Below are positions 53,569 to 61,419 of a DNA stretch of 64,000 bases, piece after piece. Source of the DNA: CAZLFA01 sp964558665 (GTDB lineage: Bacteria; Desulfobacterota; Syntrophia; Syntrophales; PHBD01); the NCBI GenBank assembly GCA_964558665.1, contig CAZLFA010000011.1, forward strand, positions 1 through 64,000, read 5' to 3'. The position numbers were made by a program, and so were the translations under genes. Every line of letters begins with the position of its first letter. The first letter of the stretch is position 1. The notes below the pieces were generated by a model. It was given only the letters and a program-made list of their open reading frames with translations. It searched no databases and was not told the origin of the DNA.

Positions 53569-53697
53569 GAGATGACCTCCCTCTGAGTACTGGATTTGAT
53601 GAGTGGGTAAGTATAGAGAAGCAGCTCTCTTATGTCAATCAAAACCGGCCTGACATGCAGGGAATATAGGTGCCGACATTATTGGCTGTCGCACCGA

Positions 53698-53719
53698 CCG
53701 GCAATTAATCAGTTGCCGG
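53698..53719. repeat. Short hairpin in the spacer before the AspT-like gene
   Basis: CCGGCAA and TTGCCGG pair around an 8-nt loop. No U-tail follows on either strand, so it is not a classical terminator. Together with the palindrome at 53770 it is all I can identify in the 300-bp spacer 53569-53868. Confidence 0.5.
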
Positions 53720-53769
53720 ATGGAACTTTGTAAGGTCTGCGCAAAGGGTTTGCAAAGGTGAGAACGCAA

Positions 53770-53789
53770 GGAACAGGCATGCCTGTTCC
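53770..53789. repeat. Perfect 20-bp palindrome (REP-like)
   Basis: GGAACAGGCATGCCTGTTCC is self-complementary over all 20 bases and is flanked by GTAGGG on the minus strand, a pattern often seen in scattered bacterial palindromic repeats. It lies after the stop of the OmpR-type regulator and could mark its transcript end. Confidence 0.65.
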
Positions 53790-53868
53790 CTACAAATAAT
53801 TTCATCATGATGCCGATGTGGCGAGCGCTCTGATTCAGAAAAGGAAAGAACTCTTTCCGGATGGAAGC

Positions 53869-54600
53869 TTACTGATGGTCGAATATATATCCAATCGAAC
53901 GCAGGCTCTGGAAATATGCAGGGTTGTGAGGATCGTCCTCGAAGTATTTCCTCAGACGTACCAGAAAGATATCGACTGTGCGTGTGTTGGACTGGCCGGT
54001 ATATCCCCATCCTACTTCCAGCAGGTATTTTCTGGATAAAGGCTTACCCCTGTTTGCGATAAATACCTTGAGCAGTCTTGCTTCCTGATCTGTGAGCTGT
54101 ATCGTTCCCTGCCGGCATACGGCCGTCATGGTTTCGAAATCCACTGTATTGCCGCCAAAGGAGTAGGTTTTCATCTCCGACGCCTCTGCCTGATCATCCG
54201 GCTTGTGATGTCCGTTCCACGAGGCGCGCATCATGAGACGCTCAATTCGCAGCAGAAACTCATCGAGGTTGAAAGGCTTGGCAAGATAGTCGTCCACTCC
54301 GCAGGCAAAACCTTTGATACGGTCATCCGGTTCTCCCTTGGCGGAAAGAATCAACACGGGGATCCTCTCATCGGCAAGCCTGATATGCTTCAACACGGAG
54401 AAGCCGTCAAGCCCCGGAAGCATGATATCCAGTACGATAAGCTGGGGGTTCCAGTCCTTCCACCTCTGAATGCCCTGGGGACCGCTGCCCGCAATCTCCA
54501 CATCGTACCCCTGAAGGGTAAGGTTCAGCTTCAATCCCTCGGCGATATGCCGGTCGTCCTCGACGACAAGTATGCGGCGGCGCTCACTGTGCTTCATCAC
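53869..54600 (-). CDS. OmpR/PhoB-family response regulator
   Basis: 243 residues: REC (about 9-125; VVEDD, phosphoacceptor Asp in LIVLDIMLPGLDGF, Lys in YLAKPFNLDE) and a winged-helix DNA-binding domain (about 145-240; RQGTIQLTDQEARLLKVFIA, RTVDIFLVRLRKYF). Its start overlaps the sensor kinase stop by 4 bp, so the pair is cognate. Such regulators bind direct repeats with 11-bp period; one is found at 55646-55663, just upstream of the kinase gene. Confidence 0.93.
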   Translation of the reverse strand: MMKHSERRRILVVEDDRHIAEGLKLNLTLQGYDVEIAGSGPQGIQRWKDWNPQLIVLDIMLPGLDGFSVLKHIRLADERIPVLILSAKGEPDDRIKGFACGVDDYLAKPFNLDEFLLRIERLMMRASWNGHHKPDDQAEASEMKTYSFGGNTVDFETMTAVCRQGTIQLTDQEARLLKVFIANRGKPLSRKYLLEVGWGYTGQSNTRTVDIFLVRLRKYFEDDPHNPAYFQSLRSIGYIFDHQ

Positions 54601-55604
54601 TTAACCTCCATCTTGCCATCGAGAGGAAGCGTCAGCGTAAAGACGGACCCTTTGCCCTCCCCTTCGCTTTCGGCGGCGATTTTTCCCTTATGCAGCCTGG
54701 CAATGTGCTGCACAAGATACAGACCTATGCCGCTGCCGTGCGCGGCGACTTTTTCATGGCGGATTCCCTGATGAAATTTCTGGAATATCTTTTTCCTCTC
54801 CCCTTTTGCGATGCCGACTCCGTTGTCACGAAAATGAATTAATATATTTGTTTGCGTAACGTTAAAGGAGATATCGATGCGCGGTCTCGCCGATTCATTA
54901 TATTTAACGGCGTTATTGAGGATGTTCATGAGGAGGATTTCGAACAAAGACGTGATCACCGGATAGAAAACGGGCTTTCCCGAGACATTCTCGACGCTGA
55001 TGTCGCAATCATTGAATATGTGGCGGTTTGCCGACAGGAAGTGCTGGACGACCTCCACGAGATCGCGCAGTTCATGCTCTCCTTCATATACCTTGCTTTC
55101 GATGCGGGCCAGGTTAAGGATGCTGTTTATGTTTCCCGAAAGACGCTCTATGTCGCTGAGCATGAAATTTATATATTTCAACTGTTCTTCACGGGGAATT
55201 TCATGTCTGGCGAACGTTTCCAGATACAGCTTGAGCGAGGTCACCGGAGTTTTCAACTCATGCGTAAAATTGCCGATGAAGCTGTTCTGCATCCTGTACA
55301 ACTGGTAGGTTTTGAGATTGTAGATAAAGATGATGAGGATGCCTGCCAGAATCACGCCCACCAGCAATGAGAGGACAAGGATGACCACCCAGGTCTTCGC
55401 TTCATAAAACTGGTTGGGATCAAGTCGATAGTGGCGGATAAGCCAGTGCAGCCCCTCACTAACCGTTACGTACCAGTAAATATAGAGAAAAAGAGAGATC
55501 ACCAGCGCGACGGTGGAAAGAGTAAATACGAAAATCGGGTGGATGTACCAGCTTGGCTGCTTCATAATGTGAAAGACATTATCGTAGGTCTCTGCCCATG
55601 TCAA
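54597..55604 (-). CDS. Sensor histidine kinase of the OmpR-type pair
   Basis: 335 residues. Two membrane helices (about 23-45 and 70-95) leave only a short periplasmic loop, so the sensed signal may be in the membrane. HisKA has NFTHELKTPVTSLKL (His about 117), and HATPase has NILNNAVKYNE, DNGVGI and GSGIGLYLVQH. It is transcribed before the regulator and overlaps it by 4 bp. The divergent radical SAM gene starts 135 bp away. Confidence 0.92.
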   Translation of the reverse strand: MTWAETYDNVFHIMKQPSWYIHPIFVFTLSTVALVISLFLYIYWYVTVSEGLHWLIRHYRLDPNQFYEAKTWVVILVLSLLVGVILAGILIIFIYNLKTYQLYRMQNSFIGNFTHELKTPVTSLKLYLETFARHEIPREEQLKYINFMLSDIERLSGNINSILNLARIESKVYEGEHELRDLVEVVQHFLSANRHIFNDCDISVENVSGKPVFYPVITSLFEILLMNILNNAVKYNESARPRIDISFNVTQTNILIHFRDNGVGIAKGERKKIFQKFHQGIRHEKVAAHGSGIGLYLVQHIARLHKGKIAAESEGEGKGSVFTLTLPLDGKMEVK

Positions 55605-55645
55605 CAGAGACCGCCTATCGATTTTCTTTCCCCTGCCGGGACAAT

Positions 55646-55663
55646 TGTAAAAGTATTGTAAAA
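55646..55663. promoter_or_regulatory. 11-bp spaced direct repeats, candidate OmpR/PhoB-type box
   Basis: TGTAAAA occurs at 55646-55652 and 55657-55663, exactly 11 bp apart, which is the repeat spacing bound by PhoB/OmpR regulators. It lies in the 135-bp divergent region between the two-component genes and the radical SAM gene, about 75 bp before the latter start. Confidence 0.5.
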
Positions 55664-55739
55664 CACTGTATTTACTCTTTTTTTATCGACCAAAATCTCC
55701 TATGTTGCGCCCCAGCAAAAACAGAAAAGGAGACCCGAC

Positions 55740-57488
55740 ATGCCAGCTCAGACCCAACCTGTACATCCCCTTGGAACACGCACCCGCGTACTTTTGACCA
55801 GCGTCTTCGGACCGTATGCGCAGGACGATGAATACGGAAGCCGCCGCATCAATCCGATGGAACTCTACCAGAATCAAGTTACAAGGGTTCAGGGAGGTTT
55901 TTCGCTTCGCATGTTTCACCGCTCCTTCGGCCTGCTCATGATCCAGAACAATATTGACGCCCCATGCACCCTGCTCGATTTTCCCACCCTCGATCGTTTT
56001 ACGGAAACCATCCGCAACAATAACTATGACATCATCGGCATCAGCGGCATCGTCGTTAACGTCATGAAGATTAAAAAGATGTGCGAACTCATCAGGCAAT
56101 ACCAGCCGCAGGCGACCATCGTCATCGGCGGTCATGTAACGAACAAGGAAAATCTTCATGAAATAATTGATGCAGACCACATTGTCCGCGGAGAAGGTAT
56201 CCGCTGGTTTCAGCGATATCTCAGCCAGGACGACAAGCAGCCCGTAAAGCATCCGATGCTGCTTTCCGGGTTCGGGGCAAGAATGATGGGTGTCAATCTG
56301 GGAAGCAGACCGGGCGGCACGGCGGCGATTCTCATACCATCGGTCGGCTGCCCCATGGGGTGCAACTTCTGTTCGACCTCGGCACTGTTCGGCGGCAAGG
56401 GGAACTTCATCAACTTTTACGAGTCCGGGGATGAACTTTTCGACGTGATGTGTGAAATGGAAAGAACTCTCAATGCAAAGTCATTTTTCACCCTCGACGA
56501 GAACTTCCTTTTGCATAAACAGCGGGCGCTTCGCCTTCTGGAGCTGATGGAAAAGCACGGCAAGAGATGGGCTTTGTATGTCTTCAGCTCCGCTGGCGTG
56601 CTGAAATCATACACCATCGATCAACTTATCCGGCTGGGCGTCAGTTGGGTCTGGATGGGGCTGGAAGGGAAGGAAAGCTCCTACAACAAACTGAAGGGAG
56701 TGGATACGCGCGAGCTGGTCAATCTGCTGCAGTCCAACGGCATCCGCGTCCTGGGCTCTTCAATCATCGGCCTGGAGGAACACTCTCCCGACAACATCGA
56801 TGAAGTCATCGACTACTCCATAAGCCATGACACGGTCTTTCATCAGTTCATGCTCTACACGCCGGTGCCGGGAACGCCGCTCTATGAAAAGCACAAGCAG
56901 GAAGGCACACTGCTTCCGTCTTCAGCGATTAATGTGGCAGACATCCATGGGCAGTACAGGTTCAACTATGTCCACCGGCATATCCGCGACGGCAGGGAAG
57001 AGCAGTATCTCCTCAATGCCTTTGAGCGAGATTTTAAAGTCAACGGTCCCAGTCTGCTGAGGCTTATCAGGGTGATGCTCAAAGGCTGGCAGATGAACGG
57101 CAATCATGCCAGCAAACGCGTTCGTGACCGCATCAACTGGGAGATTTTTCCCCTGCGTTCCACATATGCGGGCGCCGTTTGGGCGATACGCAAATGGTAC
57201 AGGGATGACGAGCAGATCTACAACAAAGCTCATGAACTGCTCAAAGACATCTACGGGGCATTCGGATGGAAGACAAGGATTCTTGCTCCCTTCATCGGTA
57301 TTTATGCATACCATTCGCTGAAGAAGGAAGAGAAGCGTCTTTCCGAAGGCTGGATGTACGAACCTCAAACCTTCCTTGAAAAGAATGAAGCGGCTTTGAA
57401 GCTTGATAGCGCACTGAAAGCCCGGCAGAAAGAAAAATCACAGCTCCATCTGCCCGCGGGTTCACCAACCGCAGCCGCCGCAGATTGA
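55740..57488 (+). CDS. B12-binding radical SAM protein
   Basis: 582 residues. An N-terminal cobalamin-binding Rossmann domain (about 75-150; DIIGISGIVVNVMKIKK ... ATIVIGGHVT) lacks the classical DxHxxG motif, as in many class B members. The radical SAM cluster motif is CPMGCNFCSTSALFGG (CxxxCxxC) near residue 205, followed by ASRP-like segments such as SFFTLDENFLLHKQRALRLL and WVWMGLEGKESSYNKLKG. The C-terminal 150 residues are specific to this protein. Class B enzymes often methylate unactivated carbon or make lipids and cofactors; the substrate is unknown. AAGGAG precedes the ATG. Confidence 0.85.
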   Translation: MPAQTQPVHPLGTRTRVLLTSVFGPYAQDDEYGSRRINPMELYQNQVTRVQGGFSLRMFHRSFGLLMIQNNIDAPCTLLDFPTLDRFTETIRNNNYDIIGISGIVVNVMKIKKMCELIRQYQPQATIVIGGHVTNKENLHEIIDADHIVRGEGIRWFQRYLSQDDKQPVKHPMLLSGFGARMMGVNLGSRPGGTAAILIPSVGCPMGCNFCSTSALFGGKGNFINFYESGDELFDVMCEMERTLNAKSFFTLDENFLLHKQRALRLLELMEKHGKRWALYVFSSAGVLKSYTIDQLIRLGVSWVWMGLEGKESSYNKLKGVDTRELVNLLQSNGIRVLGSSIIGLEEHSPDNIDEVIDYSISHDTVFHQFMLYTPVPGTPLYEKHKQEGTLLPSSAINVADIHGQYRFNYVHRHIRDGREEQYLLNAFERDFKVNGPSLLRLIRVMLKGWQMNGNHASKRVRDRINWEIFPLRSTYAGAVWAIRKWYRDDEQIYNKAHELLKDIYGAFGWKTRILAPFIGIYAYHSLKKEEKRLSEGWMYEPQTFLEKNEAALKLDSALKARQKEKSQLHLPAGSPTAAAAD

Positions 57489-57547
57489 GATTGCCAACAT
57501 AAGCGCCTTCTGGTACGTTTCTCTCACAATACATGGGAGGTTACGCT

Positions 57548-58618
57548 ATGTACGCAGTCATCATGGCGGGCGGCAAGGGAACCAGGTTCTGGCCGCGCAG
57601 CAGGCAGGGCATGCCCAAACACCTGCTTGATATTGTCAGCGAGAGGACTATTATCCAGGAAACTATCGATCGCATCCTGCCTTTGGTTCCTGCCGAAAAA
57701 ATCATCATTGTAACAGGAAAAAGCCACGCCGGGGAATTGATGCGGCAACTGCCGCTCATTCCCCGTGAAAACGTCATTATCGAACCGGTGGGAAGAAACA
57801 CAGCACCCTGCATAGGGATCGCAGCCCTGCATATCATGAAGAAGGCGGGAGACGACGTCATGGTTGTACTGCCTTCGGATCACAAAATTGATGATAAAGC
57901 GGAATTCATAAATGTTCTGAGGGCGTCCGCCGATATGGCATCAAGGGGAGATTACCTGGTCACGATCGGCATCAGCCCGACCAGGCCTGAGACAGGCTAC
58001 GGCTATCTTGAAAAAGGCGCCGTTGCAGCCGCTATCGACGGAGAAAAAATATACAGGGTAAAATCAATAAGAGAAAAGCCGGATCTGGACCAGGCCAAGG
58101 CATTCATCAGGAGAAAAAACTTTTTCTGGAACAGCGGCATGTTTATCTGGAAGGCATCCGCAATTCTCAACGCCATTAACCGCTGGTTGCCCGCGCTTCA
58201 CGAAGGGCTTGCCGATATCGGCCCGTCCATCGGAACCGATAAGGAAAAAGACGCCATGGAAAGCGTCTATGGATCGCTTCAATCAATTTCCATAGACTAC
58301 GGCGTCATGGAGCGGGCCGATAACGTTCTTATAGTACGCGGCGATTTCGGCTGGTCTGACATCGGCAGTTGGGACGCTCTCTGGGAGGCATCTGCCAAAG
58401 ACCCGTCAGGAAATGTCACCCGGGGGAGGATAGCAGCGATTGGCACAAGGAATTCACTCGTCTTTGCTTCGGATAAACTTATAGCCGCCGTAGGGGTGGA
58501 AGATCTCATTGTTGTAGATACGGGCGACGCTCTCCTTATATGCAGGAGAGGATCTTCACAGGACGTCAGGCAAATCGTCGACCTTCTGGAAGAAAAGGGA
58601 ATGAAGCACCTGCTTTAA
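57548..58618 (+). CDS. manC: Mannose-1-phosphate guanylyltransferase
   Basis: 356 residues from the ATG at 57548; an in-frame ATG at 57533 lies upstream of the GGGAGG ribosome site and is unlikely. The nucleotidyltransferase signature is MAGGKGTRFWPRSRQGMPKH, with further family motifs EPVGRNTAPCIGIAALH, PSDHKI, ETGYGYLEKG and FFWNSGMFIWKAS. It makes GDP-mannose from mannose-1-phosphate and GTP. The C-terminal isomerase cupin of bifunctional ManC is missing, so it is monofunctional. It follows the radical SAM gene on the same strand. Confidence 0.9.
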   Translation: MYAVIMAGGKGTRFWPRSRQGMPKHLLDIVSERTIIQETIDRILPLVPAEKIIIVTGKSHAGELMRQLPLIPRENVIIEPVGRNTAPCIGIAALHIMKKAGDDVMVVLPSDHKIDDKAEFINVLRASADMASRGDYLVTIGISPTRPETGYGYLEKGAVAAAIDGEKIYRVKSIREKPDLDQAKAFIRRKNFFWNSGMFIWKASAILNAINRWLPALHEGLADIGPSIGTDKEKDAMESVYGSLQSISIDYGVMERADNVLIVRGDFGWSDIGSWDALWEASAKDPSGNVTRGRIAAIGTRNSLVFASDKLIAAVGVEDLIVVDTGDALLICRRGSSQDVRQIVDLLEEKGMKHLL

Positions 58619-58685
58619 ATCTCGACATGATGACATCTGTAAACTCATGACGTAAAAATATACTGTCTTTAAATCGGAAAGGAGA

Positions 58686-58790
58686 TATTTTTCGTTCTGG
58701 CAAGGAGATCAAGGCGTTGCGCGGAGGCGTACATCGGTTCGTACGTCGCACAAGCAATGCCGCTGATCGACACAGTCAGAGCGGAAAAGA
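58686..58790 (+). repeat. Intergenic palindromic repeat (REP-like), copy 2
   Basis: About 105 bp with a CAAGGCGTTGCGC ... GAGGCGTAC ... GTACGTCGCA layout, the same order as the reverse complement of the copy at 34200-34315 (CAAGGCGTGC ... GAGGCGTAC ... GTACGCCGCA). The outer ends are less similar. It lies between convergent gene ends (manC and the PilZ gene). Confidence 0.55.
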
Positions 58791-58804
58791 GCCCTTTCCG
58801 TTGT

Positions 58805-59452
58805 CTATGACGGATTGCCGATCGCCTCAAACGACGCCAGATATCGTGAGATTATTTCGGTGACTTCACTGGTTAATTCATTGAACTGAATGCCGACGTA
58901 CACTTTTTTTTCATCGTTCTTTATGTGCTTGGGAATACCCAATATCTCAAGTTCTTTTTCAACTCCGGGCATAAAGAACTTCACCACAATATCTCCGCTT
59001 ACGGAATTGAACCCTGATGGAACCCTGGAGGCGGACATGGAAAATTTGCATCCCTGATCATTCATGTCCAGAAGGAGTCCCGGATATGTTTTTCCTTCGA
59101 AAACGGCCTTCAGGGGAAGATTGCATTCAATCCTTTTCTTCGCACGAAGTTCATGATGAAATATTTCCGAAGGATACTGGATAAAAATCAGCTTGGTCGG
59201 GTTTGACACGGACTCTATCAAACTGGACTTGAAGCCGATGATTGTGCCTTTCATAATAAATCGAACGACGACTCTGTTGCCGATGAAAAGGTTGGTGCGG
59301 GCGGAAAAGAGATGGCTGGAAACGGGGGTCTTCAGAATAAGAAACTCGTCCGGCAGAATTCCCACGACGAAGCTGTTGAATTTCTGATCGGCAGTATCAA
59401 CTTCGATCTGCACGGGTGTTCCTATCGGCAACATGGACAGTTTTTCAGTCAT
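58805..59452 (-). CDS. PilZ domain protein with YcgR-like N-terminal domain
   Basis: 215 residues. The N-terminal half (about 1-95) is a beta-rich domain resembling the YcgR/PilZN fold. The PilZ domain follows with the cyclic di-GMP motif RAKKRIECNLP and the second motif DMNDQGCKF; the usual D/NxSxxG Ser is replaced by Asp. It probably alters motility or surface properties when c-di-GMP rises. The gene starts 41 bp after the stop of the UGA-containing HMA gene, so both may share a transcript. Confidence 0.85.
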   Translation of the reverse strand: MTEKLSMLPIGTPVQIEVDTADQKFNSFVVGILPDEFLILKTPVSSHLFSARTNLFIGNRVVVRFIMKGTIIGFKSSLIESVSNPTKLIFIQYPSEIFHHELRAKKRIECNLPLKAVFEGKTYPGLLLDMNDQGCKFSMSASRVPSGFNSVSGDIVVKFFMPGVEKELEILGIPKHIKNDEKKVYVGIQFNELTSEVTEIISRYLASFEAIGNPS

Positions 59453-59493
59453 AATCTTTACCTGATCAGAACCGGCAGAAAACCCTTCCGCAA

Positions 59494-59793
59494 CTAATTG
59501 ATGTACGCCGGCTTCCCCTTAACAGTAACGCCACCTTTGTTTAGTTCCTTGATTATCTTACCCAGAGATGTCTTCTCATCATCAAAAGCAATGGAGACCG
59601 TGTCCTGTTTGGGGGTCTCGAACTTTATCACGCCGTTTATCTTTTTCAGGATAGCCCCTATCCTTGCCCTTCCTCCTCAGGTGCTGCATCCCGGAACAGT
59701 CAACTGGACGGCCTTTTCGGCGGCTTGCGCAGTTCCGGGGATTATCCAGACAGCAATGCAGACAAACAATAAAAGTAAAGATATTCGTTTCAA
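59494..59793 (-). CDS. Periplasmic heavy-metal-associated (HMA) domain protein, probable selenoprotein
   Basis: 99 residues if the single in-frame TGA at 59677-59679 (codon 39) is read as selenocysteine. A TTG start at 59793 has GGAGG nine bases upstream; the closer ATG is followed at once by a stop. A signal peptide (MKRISLLLLFVCIAVWIIPG ... AQA) precedes an HMA-like domain: LTVPGCSTU, then helix GAILKKINGV, strand DTVSIAFDDEKTSLGKII and GGVTVKGKP. Cys36-x-x-Sec39 takes the place of the Cys-x-x-Cys metal or redox motif. Sixty codons after the TGA stay in frame and match the HMA/MerP pattern. A SECIS-like hairpin follows. Other reading: a pseudogene. Function could be metal or thiol-selenol chemistry in the periplasm. 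Confidence 0.78.
59648..59664 (-). promoter_or_regulatory. SECIS-like hairpin downstream of the in-frame UGA
   Basis: Within the mRNA of the HMA gene, AGGAUAG and CUAUCCU form a perfect 7-bp stem with a GGG loop. The stem begins 12 nt, and the loop 19 nt, after the UGA, within the 16-37 nt window expected for bacterial SECIS elements. A G is the first loop base, as SelB recognition needs. Confidence 0.65.
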
Positions 59794-59828
59794 AGATTTA
59801 CATCCTCCCGGACGACATTAATTGTTAA

Positions 59829-59858
59829 TTCATATCACTTACAACCATCCTGTTTCAA
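59829..59858 (-). promoter_or_regulatory. Promoter-like sequence of the HMA gene
   Basis: On the minus strand TTGAAA (59858-59853) and TATGAA (59834-59829) with 18 bp between them, about 36 bp before the TTG start. The region to 60008 is otherwise A+T-rich, without other features. Confidence 0.4.
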
Positions 59859-60008
59859 CAAAAGAATCCGAAAAAATACACAATATATTATCAAAAAAAT
59901 TCACCAAATCGGCAATTTGCCTGCATTCACAGAAAAAAAAGTGGATTATTTGCATGAATTGTACTAGGCATAACGATAATTTATAAAGGAGCAGAAACTT
60001 AAGCAATT

Positions 60009-61313
60009 ATGAGATTCGACATCTGTAAAGGCGGCAGTGGTTTAACCTACGAAATACGAAACATCGTCAATGTGGCCAACAAACTTCAGGAGTATGGCAT
60101 AGAAGTTCATTGGGAAAACATTGGTGATCCCGTACAGAAGGGAGAGCAGATTCCCAAGTGGATGAAGGACGTCCTTACCGAGATCATGTGCGACAACATG
60201 TCCTATGCATACTCTCCCACAAAAGGAGTCAACGAAACCAGAGAGTTCCTTGCGGAAAAGGTAAACAAAAGGGGGCATGTCCAGATCACCCCCGAAGATA
60301 TAATCTTTTTCAACGGCCTTGGCGATGCCATTGCCCGCTGCTACAGCGCGATCCAGATCGACGCCCGGATCATTCTTCCCGAACCTACGTATTCAACGCA
60401 CTTTCTGGCTGAAGTTCTGCATGCATCGTTTCCTCCGAACACCTACCGGATGGATCCGTACAGCAAGTGGTATCCCAATATGCGCGAGCTTGAGCATAAA
60501 GTGAAAAGCCATCAGGCCATTGTCGGCATTCTTGTAATCAACCCGGACAATCCCACGGGATTCGTCTATCCGGCCGATACGTTACGCCAGATTGTTAAAA
60601 TCGCCAAAGAGTACGACCTTTTTCTGATTTTCGACGAAACTTATCACAGCATTATTTATAATGGAAAGAAGACGGCCCCTCTTTCCGATGTGGTTGAGGA
60701 TGTTCCCGCCATCAGCATGAAGGGAATATCCAAGGAATTCCCGTGGCCGGGTTCCCGCTGCGGCTGGATAGAAATATACAACGCCGACAAGGACGAGTCG
60801 TTCCGCCGCTACATCAATACCATCCTGAACCAGAAGATGTCGGAGGTATGCTCCACGACGCTGCCGCAGATTTCCATCCCCAAAATCATGCAGCATCCCG
60901 AATACAGCAACTATCTGAATGAACGCAAAAGCCACTATGAAAAACTGTCCAATATAGCCTTCAATATTCTCAAGGACGTCCCCTGGCTTACCGTCAACAG
61001 AACAAACGGCGCCTTTTACATGACCGCCGTCTTCAACGAATCGGTACTTAACAAACGCCAGACGCTTCCCATAGAGCAGACGGATATAAGAGATTATATA
61101 GAAAAACTGACCACAGGCAATATCGATTTCGACAAGCGGTTTGTCTATTATCTGCTGGGAGCTACGGGCATCTGCGTTGTACCTCTGTCCTCCTTCTCCA
61201 CAGCACTACCCGGTTTCCGCATGACTTTGCTGGAGAAGGACCCCGACAAATTCGAGAGCCTGATAAGGATAATCGCGGAAAAAATCGTTCAATACATAGA
61301 ATCGTCCAAGTAG
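60009..61313 (+). CDS. PLP-dependent aminotransferase, class I/II
   Basis: 434 residues. Fold-type I motifs are NPDNPTGFVYP, FLIFDETYHS (Asp binds the pyridine nitrogen) and the Schiff-base Lys in SMKGISKEFPWPGSRCGW, followed by the Arg for substrate carboxylate. The start MRFDICKGGSG and an unusual C-terminal insertion (IEQTDIRDYIEKLTTGNIDF) suggest a specific subfamily, close to alanine/aspartate aminotransferase-like proteins of anaerobes. Substrate unknown. AAAGGAG lies 17 bases before the ATG, longer than usual. Confidence 0.85.
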   Translation: MRFDICKGGSGLTYEIRNIVNVANKLQEYGIEVHWENIGDPVQKGEQIPKWMKDVLTEIMCDNMSYAYSPTKGVNETREFLAEKVNKRGHVQITPEDIIFFNGLGDAIARCYSAIQIDARIILPEPTYSTHFLAEVLHASFPPNTYRMDPYSKWYPNMRELEHKVKSHQAIVGILVINPDNPTGFVYPADTLRQIVKIAKEYDLFLIFDETYHSIIYNGKKTAPLSDVVEDVPAISMKGISKEFPWPGSRCGWIEIYNADKDESFRRYINTILNQKMSEVCSTTLPQISIPKIMQHPEYSNYLNERKSHYEKLSNIAFNILKDVPWLTVNRTNGAFYMTAVFNESVLNKRQTLPIEQTDIRDYIEKLTTGNIDFDKRFVYYLLGATGICVVPLSSFSTALPGFRMTLLEKDPDKFESLIRIIAEKIVQYIESSK

Positions 61314-61419
61314 CGGCAGCAAAACCAAATCCGCATCTGCGGGAAAAAGATATTGTACCTGCACGGGAACCGGCATCAATTTCCGTGCAGGCTGTTACTC
61401 TACTATCGGAGACGGCCTT

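Noticed and set aside
53705..54010. 101-codon minus-strand open frame overlapping the end of the OmpR-type regulator
   Set aside because: It is in another frame over the conserved winged-helix coding sequence and shows no protein features.
59677..59679. Reading the TGA as a normal stop or a pseudogene mutation
   Set aside because: Kept as an alternative but judged less likely: sixty in-frame codons with domain pattern follow, it is the only defect, and a SECIS-like hairpin lies at the right distance.
59498..59821. Plus-strand open frame of about 107 codons opposite the HMA gene
   Set aside because: It is antisense to a better-supported gene with ribosome site, signal peptide and HMA pattern; its own sequence has no protein-like domain.
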